Under the pieces are notes generated by a model. It searched no databases. It worked only from the letters and a program-made list of their open reading frames with translations, and had not been told where the DNA came from. A program made the translations under genes and the position numbers. 64,000 bases of DNA from Lachnospiraceae bacterium (GTDB lineage Bacteria > Bacillota > Clostridia > Lachnospirales > Lachnospiraceae): contig JAKSPD010000002.1 in the NCBI GenBank assembly GCA_024405115.1, positions 83,684 through 147,683 on the forward strand, in the 5' to 3' direction. This document shows positions 24,625 through 33,257 of the stretch, one piece after another; within the stretch, counting starts at the first letter, position 1, and each line of letters begins with the position of its first letter.

Positions 24625-26268
24625 TTAGAGTTCTATGATCATGTCGTCTTCAAATACCGGCTCTGTAGGAACAGGCACTTTCTTTTTCTTCTTTTTGAAG
24701 GCCGCCATAAGTCCCAGCCCCTGAATGGTAATGAGCGGAGTCATTGCCACCATTGCCACTACCCCAAAGGCATCCGTTGCCACGTTACCGCCAAGACATG
24801 CACACGCACCCTGGGCAAAAGGTAAAAGAAATGCTGCCGTCATGGGGCCTGATGCAACACCGCCGGAGTCGAATGCTATGGCAGTATAAATTTTCGGGAC
24901 AAAGAAGGAAATGATTATTGCAATCAGATAGCCGGGAACTATGAACCATAAGATTGAGATTCCCGTAAGTACCCTTACCATTGAAAGTCCCAGCGATATT
25001 GCCACGCCTATTGAAAGGCTTGTTCCCATAAGCCTTTCAGATATCGCCCCGTCAGTCATGTCCTCTACCTGTCTGTTAAGTACAGCCACGGCAGGCTCCG
25101 CCTTAACACACACATATCCCATGACCATGGCCGCAGGAACAATTATCCACGGATTTCCCCCACCGGCCAGTATTTCACCAAGATAGTAGCCTGTCGGAAG
25201 AAATCCCAGGTTGACACCCGTCATGAAAAGGACGAGTCCCACATACGTATATACAAGGCCACGCACGATTTTCACCAGCTGGCGAGCCTTTATCTTAAGT
25301 GCGATTATCTGGAAGATGACAAACGCACCGACTATTGGAAGAAGCGATGACAGCATTTCCTTAAGGTAATATGGAAGTCCTTCATAATATAGCTTTGCAA
25401 GTTCAATCGAGGTTGCAACGTCAGGAATGGCCGGCGCCGATGCGGCCTCCATTTCCATTGTTTTCGCTGCTTCAGCGGACGCAGAACCTGCAAGTTCAGG
25501 AATAACGCCTGTTGATGGAAGGATTCCGAGGATCATTACCGTAAGAATGGGCCCTATGGAACAAAGGGCTACAAGTCCGAAGGAGTCATCCTCTGCATGA
25601 CGGTCGTTTCTGACAGCGGCAACACCCACGCCCAGAGCCATGATGAACGGAACCGTCATGGGTCCGGTGGTAACACCGCCCGCATCAAACGAGATTGTCC
25701 TGTAACCCTTTGGAACAAAGAACGAAAGAACTAGTACTACCGCATAAAAGATAATAAGGAGCCTGTTGAGCGGCACCTTGAAAAACATACGTAAAAGCGC
25801 TATGACAAGAAAGACGCCCACACCCGTGGCAACGCCGTAAATCAGCGCTTTTTCCGGGATTGAAGGCACCTGTGTCGCCAGTACCTGCAAATCAGGTTCC
25901 GCAATCGTTACGGCAAATCCAAGAAGGAGTCCCACGATTACGATTACATGAAGCTTACGGCTTTTGACAATTGCCGCACCCACTTTTTCCCCAATCGGGG
26001 ACATTGAAAAATCCGCACCCATGTTAAAGAAGGCACTACCTATAATAAGAAGGAGTGCCGAGGCAATGAAGCATAGCATGGTCCCTGACGGAACCGGTGC
26101 CAGTACCAGGCTTAAGCCAATGACAATCACAAAAATCGGGAGGACAGACTCAAAGGACTCACGAAACTGCTTATGTGTGAGCCTTTTAAATTCCTCAAAC
26201 AGTACCTTCTGCTTTTTTAATTCCTGCTGCTTTAATACTTCAAATTCTTCCCTGGTGTATTTAGCCAT
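24625..26268 (-). CDS. DUF1538 family membrane protein (internally duplicated, putative transporter)
   Basis: 547 residues with about 12-14 membrane helices. The two halves are homologous: ISFDAGGVTTGPMTVPF near residue 195 corresponds to IAFDSGGVASGPMTAAF near residue 465, each followed by a DSFGLVALCSIGP / DAFGVVAMVAMTP segment. Such a duplication with glycine-rich, acid-containing hairpins is typical of secondary transporters with inverted or direct repeats. The family has no established substrate that I know. It starts by overlapping the ligA stop (TGATG) and precedes the P-II gene, so a P-II-controlled ion or solute transporter is a reasonable inference. Confidence 0.8.
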   Translation of the reverse strand: MAKYTREEFEVLKQQELKKQKVLFEEFKRLTHKQFRESFESVLPIFVIVIGLSLVLAPVPSGTMLCFIASALLLIIGSAFFNMGADFSMSPIGEKVGAAIVKSRKLHVIVIVGLLLGFAVTIAEPDLQVLATQVPSIPEKALIYGVATGVGVFLVIALLRMFFKVPLNRLLIIFYAVVLVLSFFVPKGYRTISFDAGGVTTGPMTVPFIMALGVGVAAVRNDRHAEDDSFGLVALCSIGPILTVMILGILPSTGVIPELAGSASAEAAKTMEMEAASAPAIPDVATSIELAKLYYEGLPYYLKEMLSSLLPIVGAFVIFQIIALKIKARQLVKIVRGLVYTYVGLVLFMTGVNLGFLPTGYYLGEILAGGGNPWIIVPAAMVMGYVCVKAEPAVAVLNRQVEDMTDGAISERLMGTSLSIGVAISLGLSMVRVLTGISILWFIVPGYLIAIIISFFVPKIYTAIAFDSGGVASGPMTAAFLLPFAQGACACLGGNVATDAFGVVAMVAMTPLITIQGLGLMAAFKKKKKKVPVPTEPVFEDDMIIEL

Positions 26269-28277
26269 CAGATACCTGCCATTTCAATAAACTCTTCTTC
26301 CGTGATGATTGGAACTGAAAGTTCCTTTGCCTTTTTGTTTTTCGAGCTCTGGCTCATTATGTCATTATTGATTAAGTATGCGGTGTTCTTTGAAACAGAA
26401 CCTGCGCACTTACCGCCCATTCTTTCGATGAGGTCCTGTACTTCCTTCCTGTTTTTGAAGATATGGACGTCGCCTGTTATTACGAAAGTAAGACCGGTAA
26501 ACTTCCCAGGTTCACCATTATCAGAAACAGCTTCCGGGAACCTGAGCACACTGTAAAGTCCCTCTGCCTGCCTTCTCTTTTCACTGTCAGCAAAATATGC
26601 CGTAAAATTTTCCGCTAGTATGGGGCCTATCTTCTCGATTTCCGTAAGTTCCTCCAAAGTAGCCTCACAGATTTTCCCGTAATCCTGATTAAAATGCCTG
26701 CATATAAGCTTTGCACCCGCAAGGCCTATGCCGTTAATCCCGAGGGCATATAAGAAGCGGTGCATTTCCGTGTCACGTGCCTTTTCCGCGGCATTTATGA
26801 GGTTCTCAGCTGATTTATCACCGAATCCCGGAAGAGACGCTATCTCGTTTCTGTAACCTGAAAGTCCGAATAGATCCTTAAGTTCCTTTAAAAAGCCTTC
26901 GTTAATGAATCTTTCGAGGGTGGCCTCACTCATCCCGTCAATATTAAGGGCATCCCTTGAAGCAGCCAGTTCAAATGACTTGATTTTTTTAGCCGGACAT
27001 TCAGGATTTACGCAGTAAAGATACTTTGCGTCATTATCCTGTCTTATCTCCGTTTTACCGCCACATACCGGGCAGGTTTCCGGAACTGGAAGTTTTCCTG
27101 ACTTTGTGAGGTTTTCAGATATCTGCGGTATTATCATGTTGGCTTTATAGACCGTTATCCTGTCCCCTATTCCAAGCCTTAATTCCTCGCAGATACTAAT
27201 GTTATGGACAGATGCCCTCGAAACCGTCGTTCCCTCAAGCTCTACAGGATCAAAAATTGCCACAGGATTAATAAGTCCCGTCCTTGAGGGTGACCATTCA
27301 ATTTCACGCAGCACAGTTTCAGCGGTTTCATCCTGCCATTTGAATGCAATGGAGTTTCTCGGGAACTTCGCCGTACGTCCAAGGCTTTCCCCATATGCAA
27401 TGTCATTAAAGGAAAGGACAAGTCCGTCGGAAGGAAAGTCGTTAAGGGGTATCTGCTTCTTAAAGTCCTCTACCGCATCACTGATGTTTCCTGCATTAAC
27501 AAGCTTATAATATACCGTTTCAAATCCAAGGGCACTTAGCCATTCAAACCTTTCAGAAAACAGACCTGGAACTGAGCTTTCATTTTTTGGTGCCGCAAAC
27601 ATGGAAAGCTGTCCTCCCTCTTCCTCAAAGGTTTCCTCATTTTCCGCACTTACAAGCGAGAAAATGATACATTTTACATGTCTTGCCTTTGTTATCTTCG
27701 GGTCAAGCTGACGCACTGAACCCGAGCACAGGTTCCTTGGATTTTTATACCTGGCACCCTCGTCAGGAATCTCCGAATTGATTTTTTCAAAATCAGAGTA
27801 TGTAATTATGGCCTCTCCACGCAGCGTGACTCTTCCGTTAAAAGGAATGGTCTTCGGGACATTTTCAAAATTATAGGCATTACCGGTAATGACCTCACCA
27901 ATTTCCCCGTTACCTCTCGTTACAGCCTTTATAAGCTTCCCGCCGTCATATGTGAGGACAACCGTTAACCCGTCAAGCTTCCAGCTTAGGATGCCTTCCT
28001 TATCAGAAAGCCATGTTCTTAGGTCATCCACGCTTTTAGTCTTGTCAAGGGAAAGCATGGGGGAAGCATGGTGCTCCTTTGGAAGCTCAGACATGACTTT
28101 TGAACCAACCTGCTGTGTGGGTGAGTCAGGAAGTACAATTCCTGTTTCCTTTTCAAGTGAAAGCAGTTCATCATACAGCCTGTCATACTCAATATTGGGC
28201 ATGATTTCCACACCCTTTACATAATAAGCCTCAGCGGCTTCATTAAGTATCTTTATGAGTTCAGACATTCTCTCCAT
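26268..28277 (-). CDS. ligA: NAD+-dependent DNA ligase
   Basis: 669 residues from the ATG 10 bases after GGAGGT. The adenylation motif is WKLDGL (Lys about residue 100), followed by a zinc ribbon (CPVCGGK ... CVNPECPAKK), helix-hairpin-helix repeats and a C-terminal BRCT domain (KFTGLTFVITGDVHIFKNRKE). It seals nicks in replication and repair. Within the adenylation domain there is an acidic insertion carrying QLSMF at residues 223-227 (27597-27611), a match to the beta-clamp-binding consensus QL[SD]LF. The two genes downstream overlap or follow closely, an unexplained association. Confidence 0.93.
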   Translation of the reverse strand: MERMSELIKILNEAAEAYYVKGVEIMPNIEYDRLYDELLSLEKETGIVLPDSPTQQVGSKVMSELPKEHHASPMLSLDKTKSVDDLRTWLSDKEGILSWKLDGLTVVLTYDGGKLIKAVTRGNGEIGEVITGNAYNFENVPKTIPFNGRVTLRGEAIITYSDFEKINSEIPDEGARYKNPRNLCSGSVRQLDPKITKARHVKCIIFSLVSAENEETFEEEGGQLSMFAAPKNESSVPGLFSERFEWLSALGFETVYYKLVNAGNISDAVEDFKKQIPLNDFPSDGLVLSFNDIAYGESLGRTAKFPRNSIAFKWQDETAETVLREIEWSPSRTGLINPVAIFDPVELEGTTVSRASVHNISICEELRLGIGDRITVYKANMIIPQISENLTKSGKLPVPETCPVCGGKTEIRQDNDAKYLYCVNPECPAKKIKSFELAASRDALNIDGMSEATLERFINEGFLKELKDLFGLSGYRNEIASLPGFGDKSAENLINAAEKARDTEMHRFLYALGINGIGLAGAKLICRHFNQDYGKICEATLEELTEIEKIGPILAENFTAYFADSEKRRQAEGLYSVLRFPEAVSDNGEPGKFTGLTFVITGDVHIFKNRKEVQDLIERMGGKCAGSVSKNTAYLINNDIMSQSSKNKKAKELSVPIITEEEFIEMAGI

Positions 28278-28379
28278 CAGTGCCAAAACCTCCATATAAT
28301 TTCAGTTTATATTGTACCATAAACATCCTTACATTTGAAGATAATTGCTTTTTTTAGCCATATGTTTTACAATGTCTGT

Positions 28380-29549
28380 ATGTATGCGTATATTTTCAGG
28401 GAAAAAGGAATACTTGAAAAAAAGGAACTGAATGAGCCCGTACTTTCTGATGAAAAAGGTGCTCTTTTAAGTCCTCTATTTCTCACACCCTGCTCTTCTG
28501 ACGTCCATACCGTCTATGCAGGCAACGGTCCCAGAAGGGAGGACCTTGTACTTGGCCATGAAGGACTTGCAAAGGTCGTTAAGGTCGGTGCAGGGGTAAA
28601 GGATTTCAAGCCGGGTGAAATAGTCGCAGTCTGTGCTGTCATGCCTGAGTATGAACGTCCCGTCGACCATACGGAAGCTCTTTTTTCGGACAGTCGCAAA
28701 GAACCTACCGGTCACGAAAACTCTCCTTTTTCAGGGTGTAAACTTGGGAGGAACATTGACGGAATGTGGCAGGAAGTTTTCTACGTGCCTTCCGCCGATG
28801 AAAACCTGGCACATATCCCACAGGGACTTTCATATGAAGATGCGCTAATGGCTGTCGATGTCATGGCAACCGGTTTTACAGCGGCAGATGAAGCAAATAT
28901 CCAAAAAGGTCAGGTTGCCGTAGTTCTTGGTACCGGTGCCGTAGGTCTTATGGCGGTAGCGGCAGCACATGAAAAAGGCGCACATGTAATAGCTGTAGGC
29001 AGTGAAAAGCGTGAACTTAATACAGAGCTTGCCATGGCATTCGGAGCTGATGCCGTAATATCATATAAAAACGGTCATATCCTTAAAGGTAACCTCCCCT
29101 GCATCGGCTGTGGAAAATGTGTACCGGAAAGAAGTCCCCTTGCCAATTCTCTTTCTCAGGGTGTAGTTGACACCGTGCTTAACTGTACATTGGGAAAAGG
29201 TGTGGATTCATGTATTATTACAGGCGGAATGCCTGATTCCTTAAAAACATCCTGTGACATCATTAAATACGGTACCGGAATAGCAGTCAATGTTGCATAC
29301 ATTGAGGGAAACGGTGAAATAGCGCTCCCCATCTTCTCTCTCGGACGCGGAATGGCCGGGAAAACATTCAAATTTGCCCTTTCAAAAGGCGGAAGGAAAT
29401 GGACTGAGGAGATGCTTCAAAAAGCCTCTCACATCAATCCCGGAAAACTTATCACAAAAAAGCTAAGCGGATTTGATTCAATACCCACGGCCCTTTCCAT
29501 GATGAAGGAAAGAGACAGTGAAACTATAAAGATAATGATTGAGGTCTGA
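28380..29549 (+). CDS. Zinc-type alcohol dehydrogenase-like protein with cysteine-rich insertion
   Basis: 389 residues from the ATG at 28380, chosen by family alignment (MYAYIFREKGILEK); no good ribosome site is visible. Zn ligand candidates are Cys38, His60-Glu61 and Asp160, the pattern of the Clostridium beijerinckii NADP alcohol dehydrogenase. The Rossmann motif is VVLGTGAVGLMAVAAA. Between the usual GADAVISY and GKGVDSCIITGG segments there is an insertion with CIGCGKC (Cys241, 244, 247), half of a ferredoxin-type motif, followed by VPERSPL. Substrate unknown; secondary alcohol or sugar alcohol is possible. First of three plus-strand genes. Confidence 0.82.
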   Translation: MYAYIFREKGILEKKELNEPVLSDEKGALLSPLFLTPCSSDVHTVYAGNGPRREDLVLGHEGLAKVVKVGAGVKDFKPGEIVAVCAVMPEYERPVDHTEALFSDSRKEPTGHENSPFSGCKLGRNIDGMWQEVFYVPSADENLAHIPQGLSYEDALMAVDVMATGFTAADEANIQKGQVAVVLGTGAVGLMAVAAAHEKGAHVIAVGSEKRELNTELAMAFGADAVISYKNGHILKGNLPCIGCGKCVPERSPLANSLSQGVVDTVLNCTLGKGVDSCIITGGMPDSLKTSCDIIKYGTGIAVNVAYIEGNGEIALPIFSLGRGMAGKTFKFALSKGGRKWTEEMLQKASHINPGKLITKKLSGFDSIPTALSMMKERDSETIKIMIEV

Positions 29550-29551
29550 TT

Positions 29552-30526
29552 ATGGATGAGATCAGAAAGAAAATAACGATAGTCGTACCCTGTTACAATG
29601 AAGAGGAAAATGCAGTTCCTCTTTATGACGCGGTTTCAGAACAGTTTGCGGAAAAAGAGATCCTTCAGAAGTATGACTGGGAGATTCTTTACATCGATAA
29701 CGACTCAAAAGATGATACCAGGACTGTCATCCGCGGCCTCTGCTCTTCCCATAAGGATCATGTGAAAGCCATCTTCAATGCAAAGAACTTTGGTCAGTTC
29801 AATTCCCCGTACTATGCAATGCTTCAGGCACAAGGCGACATTGTCATGCTCATGGCATGCGATTTTCAGGATCCTCCAGAACTGATTGAAAAGTTTGTGA
29901 AAGGATATGAAGAAGGATTCAAAATTGTTATCGGTGTAAAGGAACATTCCACAGATGCAAAACTCCTCTTTGCATTTAAGCGCCTATACTACAGGATGAT
30001 AAAGAAATATTCCGATGTGGAACAGATAGAACATTTCACCGGATTTGGACTTTATGATAAAAAATTCATAGATGTTCTCCGTGACCTTGATGATCCCACT
30101 CCTTTCCTTCGCGGTTTAGTGGCGGAACTGGGATTTAAACATAAAGAAATTCCTTACGGCCAGCCAAAACGCCGCGCAGGAAAAACATCCAATAATTTTT
30201 ACTCACTCTATGATGCAGCCATGCTTGGCTTTACTTCATACACGAAAATCGGCCTTCGTATAGCAACATTCTTTGGGGGCACCTGTGCAGGTCTCTCACT
30301 CATTGTGGCATTCATTTACCTTATCATGAAACTGATATGGTGGGACCGTTTCCCTGCAGGAACAGCACCCATCCTTATAGGTATGCTTTTCCTCGGTTCA
30401 CTTCAGATTTTCTTTATAGGCCTCTTGGGCGAATACATCCTCTCCATTAACCAGAGGGTCATGAAACGTCCCCTGGTCGTTGAGGAAGAACGCATAAATT
30501 TCCCGGAAGAAGAAAAAGATGATTGA
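29552..30526 (+). CDS. Family 2 glycosyltransferase, polyprenyl-phosphate type (GtrB/DPM1-like)
   Basis: 324 residues. GT-A domain motifs: IVVPCYNEEENAVPLYDAV at the start, IDNDSKDDT, the ACDFQDPPELI metal/sugar-nucleotide site, and GQPKRRAGKTSN. Two C-terminal membrane helices (about 230-255 and 270-300) anchor it. Relatives transfer glucose or mannose from a nucleotide sugar to undecaprenyl phosphate. It starts two bases after the dehydrogenase gene and overlaps the methyltransferase gene by eight bases, so the three genes form one operon, probably for a surface glycan. Confidence 0.88.
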   Translation: MDEIRKKITIVVPCYNEEENAVPLYDAVSEQFAEKEILQKYDWEILYIDNDSKDDTRTVIRGLCSSHKDHVKAIFNAKNFGQFNSPYYAMLQAQGDIVMLMACDFQDPPELIEKFVKGYEEGFKIVIGVKEHSTDAKLLFAFKRLYYRMIKKYSDVEQIEHFTGFGLYDKKFIDVLRDLDDPTPFLRGLVAELGFKHKEIPYGQPKRRAGKTSNNFYSLYDAAMLGFTSYTKIGLRIATFFGGTCAGLSLIVAFIYLIMKLIWWDRFPAGTAPILIGMLFLGSLQIFFIGLLGEYILSINQRVMKRPLVVEEERINFPEEEKDD

Positions 30527-31691
30527 GAAATTCCGTAAAACCTGTCTTTCATGCGGCGGCAGTCTTTCTGCGCCGCTTTTTGAGTCCGATAATTTTCCCG
30601 CTTCCGCCCAGGATATTCCGTTAAAGGAAGAACTGTCACACGATTGCGGGATTACCCTGCGGCTTTGCCGATGTGAAAAGTGCGGGCTTTTCCAGCTTGA
30701 CTGCGAACCCGTTACCTATTATCGCGATGTCATAAGAGCCGTGGGCCTGTCCGATACCATGAAGGAACTTCGAAGGAATGATTACCGCCATATGATAGAG
30801 GAATATGGTCTTTCCGGCAAAAAGTTCATTGAATGCGGATGCGGAAACGGAGATTTTCTAAAAGTCCTTTCTGAATTTCCAGTTGAAATATATGGGACTG
30901 AAGCAAATGAGAAATTTGCAGATGAAGCTTCCGAAAAAGTCCCAAAAGCCCACATCATCCATGCATTTACCGAAACTCCTGATACATTGGTTCAGGGAGC
31001 TCCCTTTGACTGCTTTTTAAGTTTCAATTTCCTGGAGCATCAGCCAGACCCAATGAGCATGCTCAAATGCATGTACAGTAATCTTTCAGAAAACGGATAT
31101 GGTCTCATTACCGTACCGTCTTTTGAGTACATACTGAACGAAGCAAAATACTATGAGCTGATTCGTGACCACATTGCAAACTATACTCTAACATCCTTAT
31201 GCTATCTCTGTGAAAATGCTGGTTTTTCTGTCATTGAAAAAGGATTTATCGGTATCGGGGATACTTTAAGAGTGGTGGTTAAAAAAGAAGTTCCCGCATC
31301 TGAAGCTTCTGCAATAAATATAGAAGAATTCGATAACACGCTCGGAAAGAGTTTTGACTCAATAACAAAAGAAGTTTCAGATTATACAGAAGGTTTGAAG
31401 AAGTCCGGGAAAACACTCTCCATGTGGGGAGCCGGCCATCAGGGATTTACCATAGCTTCCACCACTGTATTGAAAGATTACGTTTCCTGCATCATCGACT
31501 CTGCACCATTTAAACAGGGCCGTTTTGCTCCCGCTTCACATATCCCCATCGTTTCACCGGAGTATTTCATTGACCATCCCACAGATGTCATTCTTGTTGC
31601 CGCGCCGGGATATGTAAAAGAAATTTCCGGAACAATCCGCCGCATATATGGCGAAAAAGCCCCGGAAATAAAAAGCATACTTGATTTCTAG
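30519..31691 (+). CDS. C-methyltransferase-like SAM enzyme with N-terminal zinc-binding motif
   Basis: 390 residues in three parts: an N-terminal four-Cys zinc region (CLSCGG, CRCEKCGLF), a class I SAM domain (KFIECGCGNGDFLKVL, then LSFNFLEHQPDP) and a C-terminal Rossmann-like domain (SMWGAGHQGFTIASTT). This order matches NDP-hexose C-methyltransferases of the TylC3/NovU type that make branched deoxysugars. The sequence has a gene-overlap start after a purine-rich stretch. With the adjacent GT2 gene it suggests a methyl-branched sugar in a cell-surface polymer; the actual substrate is inferred. The stop is only six bases from the convergent GH2 gene. Confidence 0.78.
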   Translation: MIEKFRKTCLSCGGSLSAPLFESDNFPASAQDIPLKEELSHDCGITLRLCRCEKCGLFQLDCEPVTYYRDVIRAVGLSDTMKELRRNDYRHMIEEYGLSGKKFIECGCGNGDFLKVLSEFPVEIYGTEANEKFADEASEKVPKAHIIHAFTETPDTLVQGAPFDCFLSFNFLEHQPDPMSMLKCMYSNLSENGYGLITVPSFEYILNEAKYYELIRDHIANYTLTSLCYLCENAGFSVIEKGFIGIGDTLRVVVKKEVPASEASAINIEEFDNTLGKSFDSITKEVSDYTEGLKKSGKTLSMWGAGHQGFTIASTTVLKDYVSCIIDSAPFKQGRFAPASHIPIVSPEYFIDHPTDVILVAAPGYVKEISGTIRRIYGEKAPEIKSILDF

Positions 31692-31697
31692 TGTTTT

Positions 31698-33242
31698 TTA
31701 CTCAGTAATTCTTTCAAAGACTGCATTTACCAGATCTGCAGTCTTTTTCATTTCTTCAGGAATCACCTTACAGGTTTTTCTGTCAAAGGAATAAAGTCCG
31801 TTTATCTCATCCTCGATGTCCGATAACTGCGTATACACGGCTCCGCATACGCCTTTTTCGATTCCGGGGATAATCATCTTCTCATACATCTTACGGATTT
31901 TTTCTGTAAGTTCCATGCTGTTTCTGCATGCGCCATAACCATAAGATTTTTCCTGACCAGTAAGATTCAGTGTATACCCTCCGCACTCGCTCACAAGAAG
32001 CGGACGCTTACCGGGCTTAAGTCTCTTAAGCCTGAAATATATGTGTTCACTGTCAAAGTCACTCTTTGCCTGTTTGAACCATCCTGAAGTGGAATCAATG
32101 AGTCTTGTCGGGTCAAGTCCCTTTGCCCTTTCATACATTTTGTCAGAATCAAACTGCCCCCAGCCTTCATTGAAAAGTGTATACGCTATTACGGAAGGAT
32201 GATTATACAGATGGCCTATGGTCTCCTCCATGTGCTTTACCCAGAATTCCTGCCTTCTGTCATATCCTTCCCTGGTCCGGTCATCATGACGGATTCCAAC
32301 AGTACCAAGCACCGTGTCACGGAAGAACTTGTACTCACCGGAATTCACCATGTCCTGCATTACCATCATTCCCAGTCTGTCACAGGCATAGTAAAACTCT
32401 TCAGTCTCGACTTTTATGTGTTTTCTGAGAAGGTTGAAGCCAAGCTGCTTCATACGGAGGATATCTTTTTCATATTCTGAAGGATCTTCAGGAATGAAAA
32501 GTCCCGGCTTAAAATATCCCTGGTCAAGGACACCGTTTAAAAATACAGGTTCCCCGTTAAGGCAGACCCTGTTGATCCCGCCCACTTCTTTTATGCTTAT
32601 TTCACGAAGGGCAAAGTAAATTTCCACGGAATCCTTACCATACGTAATGGTTTCATAGTAAAGTTTCGGGTTGTCAGGAGTCCATAAGTCCGGCTCCTCT
32701 ATATCTATACGGCGTCTGTCAGTGACAGTCTCACCTGTCCTGCCATTTCTTACCGAAAGAATAATGTCCGCTCCCTTAAGGTCAGGAGTTATTTTAACAT
32801 CGCTGATATATTCCTCCGGGACTTCCTCCATCCAGATACTTTTCCATATTCCGGAAACCGGTGTGTACCACATCCCGCCGTGTTCAGCCTTCTGTTTTCC
32901 GTAAGGGTAATCCAGTGAAAGCTCATCAGTCACAGTAATTGAAAGAACGTTTTCCCCTTCACGGACTACGTCAGTGATGTCAAAAGAAAACGGAAGATAC
33001 CCGCCTTCATGGATTCCCAATGTCTTTCCGTTAAGCTCCACTTCTGCTATCTGGTCGGCTGCGCCGATATTAAGTATCACCCTGTCATTACTTCTCCAGA
33101 ACATGAAAGTCTTTTTATAACGTACTTTTTCACCACTCATACAGGAAGGCACATATGTGCCCTCCCCGTTTACATTCCATATTCCGTTAAATGATATGAA
33201 GCTTTTTCTTTTAAGCTGAGGCCTTGGATAAGAATCCCACAT
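31698..33242 (-). CDS. Glycoside hydrolase family 2 protein (cytoplasmic)
   Basis: 514 residues: a sugar-binding jelly-roll (about 1-150), an Ig-like segment and a TIM barrel. The catalytic pair is visible: the acid/base Glu in LFNEGWGQFDSDK and the nucleophile Glu in LLVSECGGYTLN. GH2 enzymes act on beta-galactosides, -mannosides or -glucuronides; the specificity is not obvious here, and the protein is short compared with LacZ. There is no signal peptide. AGGAG precedes the ATG. It lies 15 bases after the M20 peptidase gene, probably as the last member of a miaA-M20-GH2 unit. Confidence 0.85.
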   Translation of the reverse strand: MWDSYPRPQLKRKSFISFNGIWNVNGEGTYVPSCMSGEKVRYKKTFMFWRSNDRVILNIGAADQIAEVELNGKTLGIHEGGYLPFSFDITDVVREGENVLSITVTDELSLDYPYGKQKAEHGGMWYTPVSGIWKSIWMEEVPEEYISDVKITPDLKGADIILSVRNGRTGETVTDRRRIDIEEPDLWTPDNPKLYYETITYGKDSVEIYFALREISIKEVGGINRVCLNGEPVFLNGVLDQGYFKPGLFIPEDPSEYEKDILRMKQLGFNLLRKHIKVETEEFYYACDRLGMMVMQDMVNSGEYKFFRDTVLGTVGIRHDDRTREGYDRRQEFWVKHMEETIGHLYNHPSVIAYTLFNEGWGQFDSDKMYERAKGLDPTRLIDSTSGWFKQAKSDFDSEHIYFRLKRLKPGKRPLLVSECGGYTLNLTGQEKSYGYGACRNSMELTEKIRKMYEKMIIPGIEKGVCGAVYTQLSDIEDEINGLYSFDRKTCKVIPEEMKKTADLVNAVFERITE

Positions 33243-33257
33243 GACATTCTCCTAAAA

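Noticed and set aside
24625..26268. DUF1538 gene as a fused or frameshifted pair of genes
   Set aside because: The two halves are in one continuous frame with a normal ribosome site and no internal stop; it is an internal duplication.
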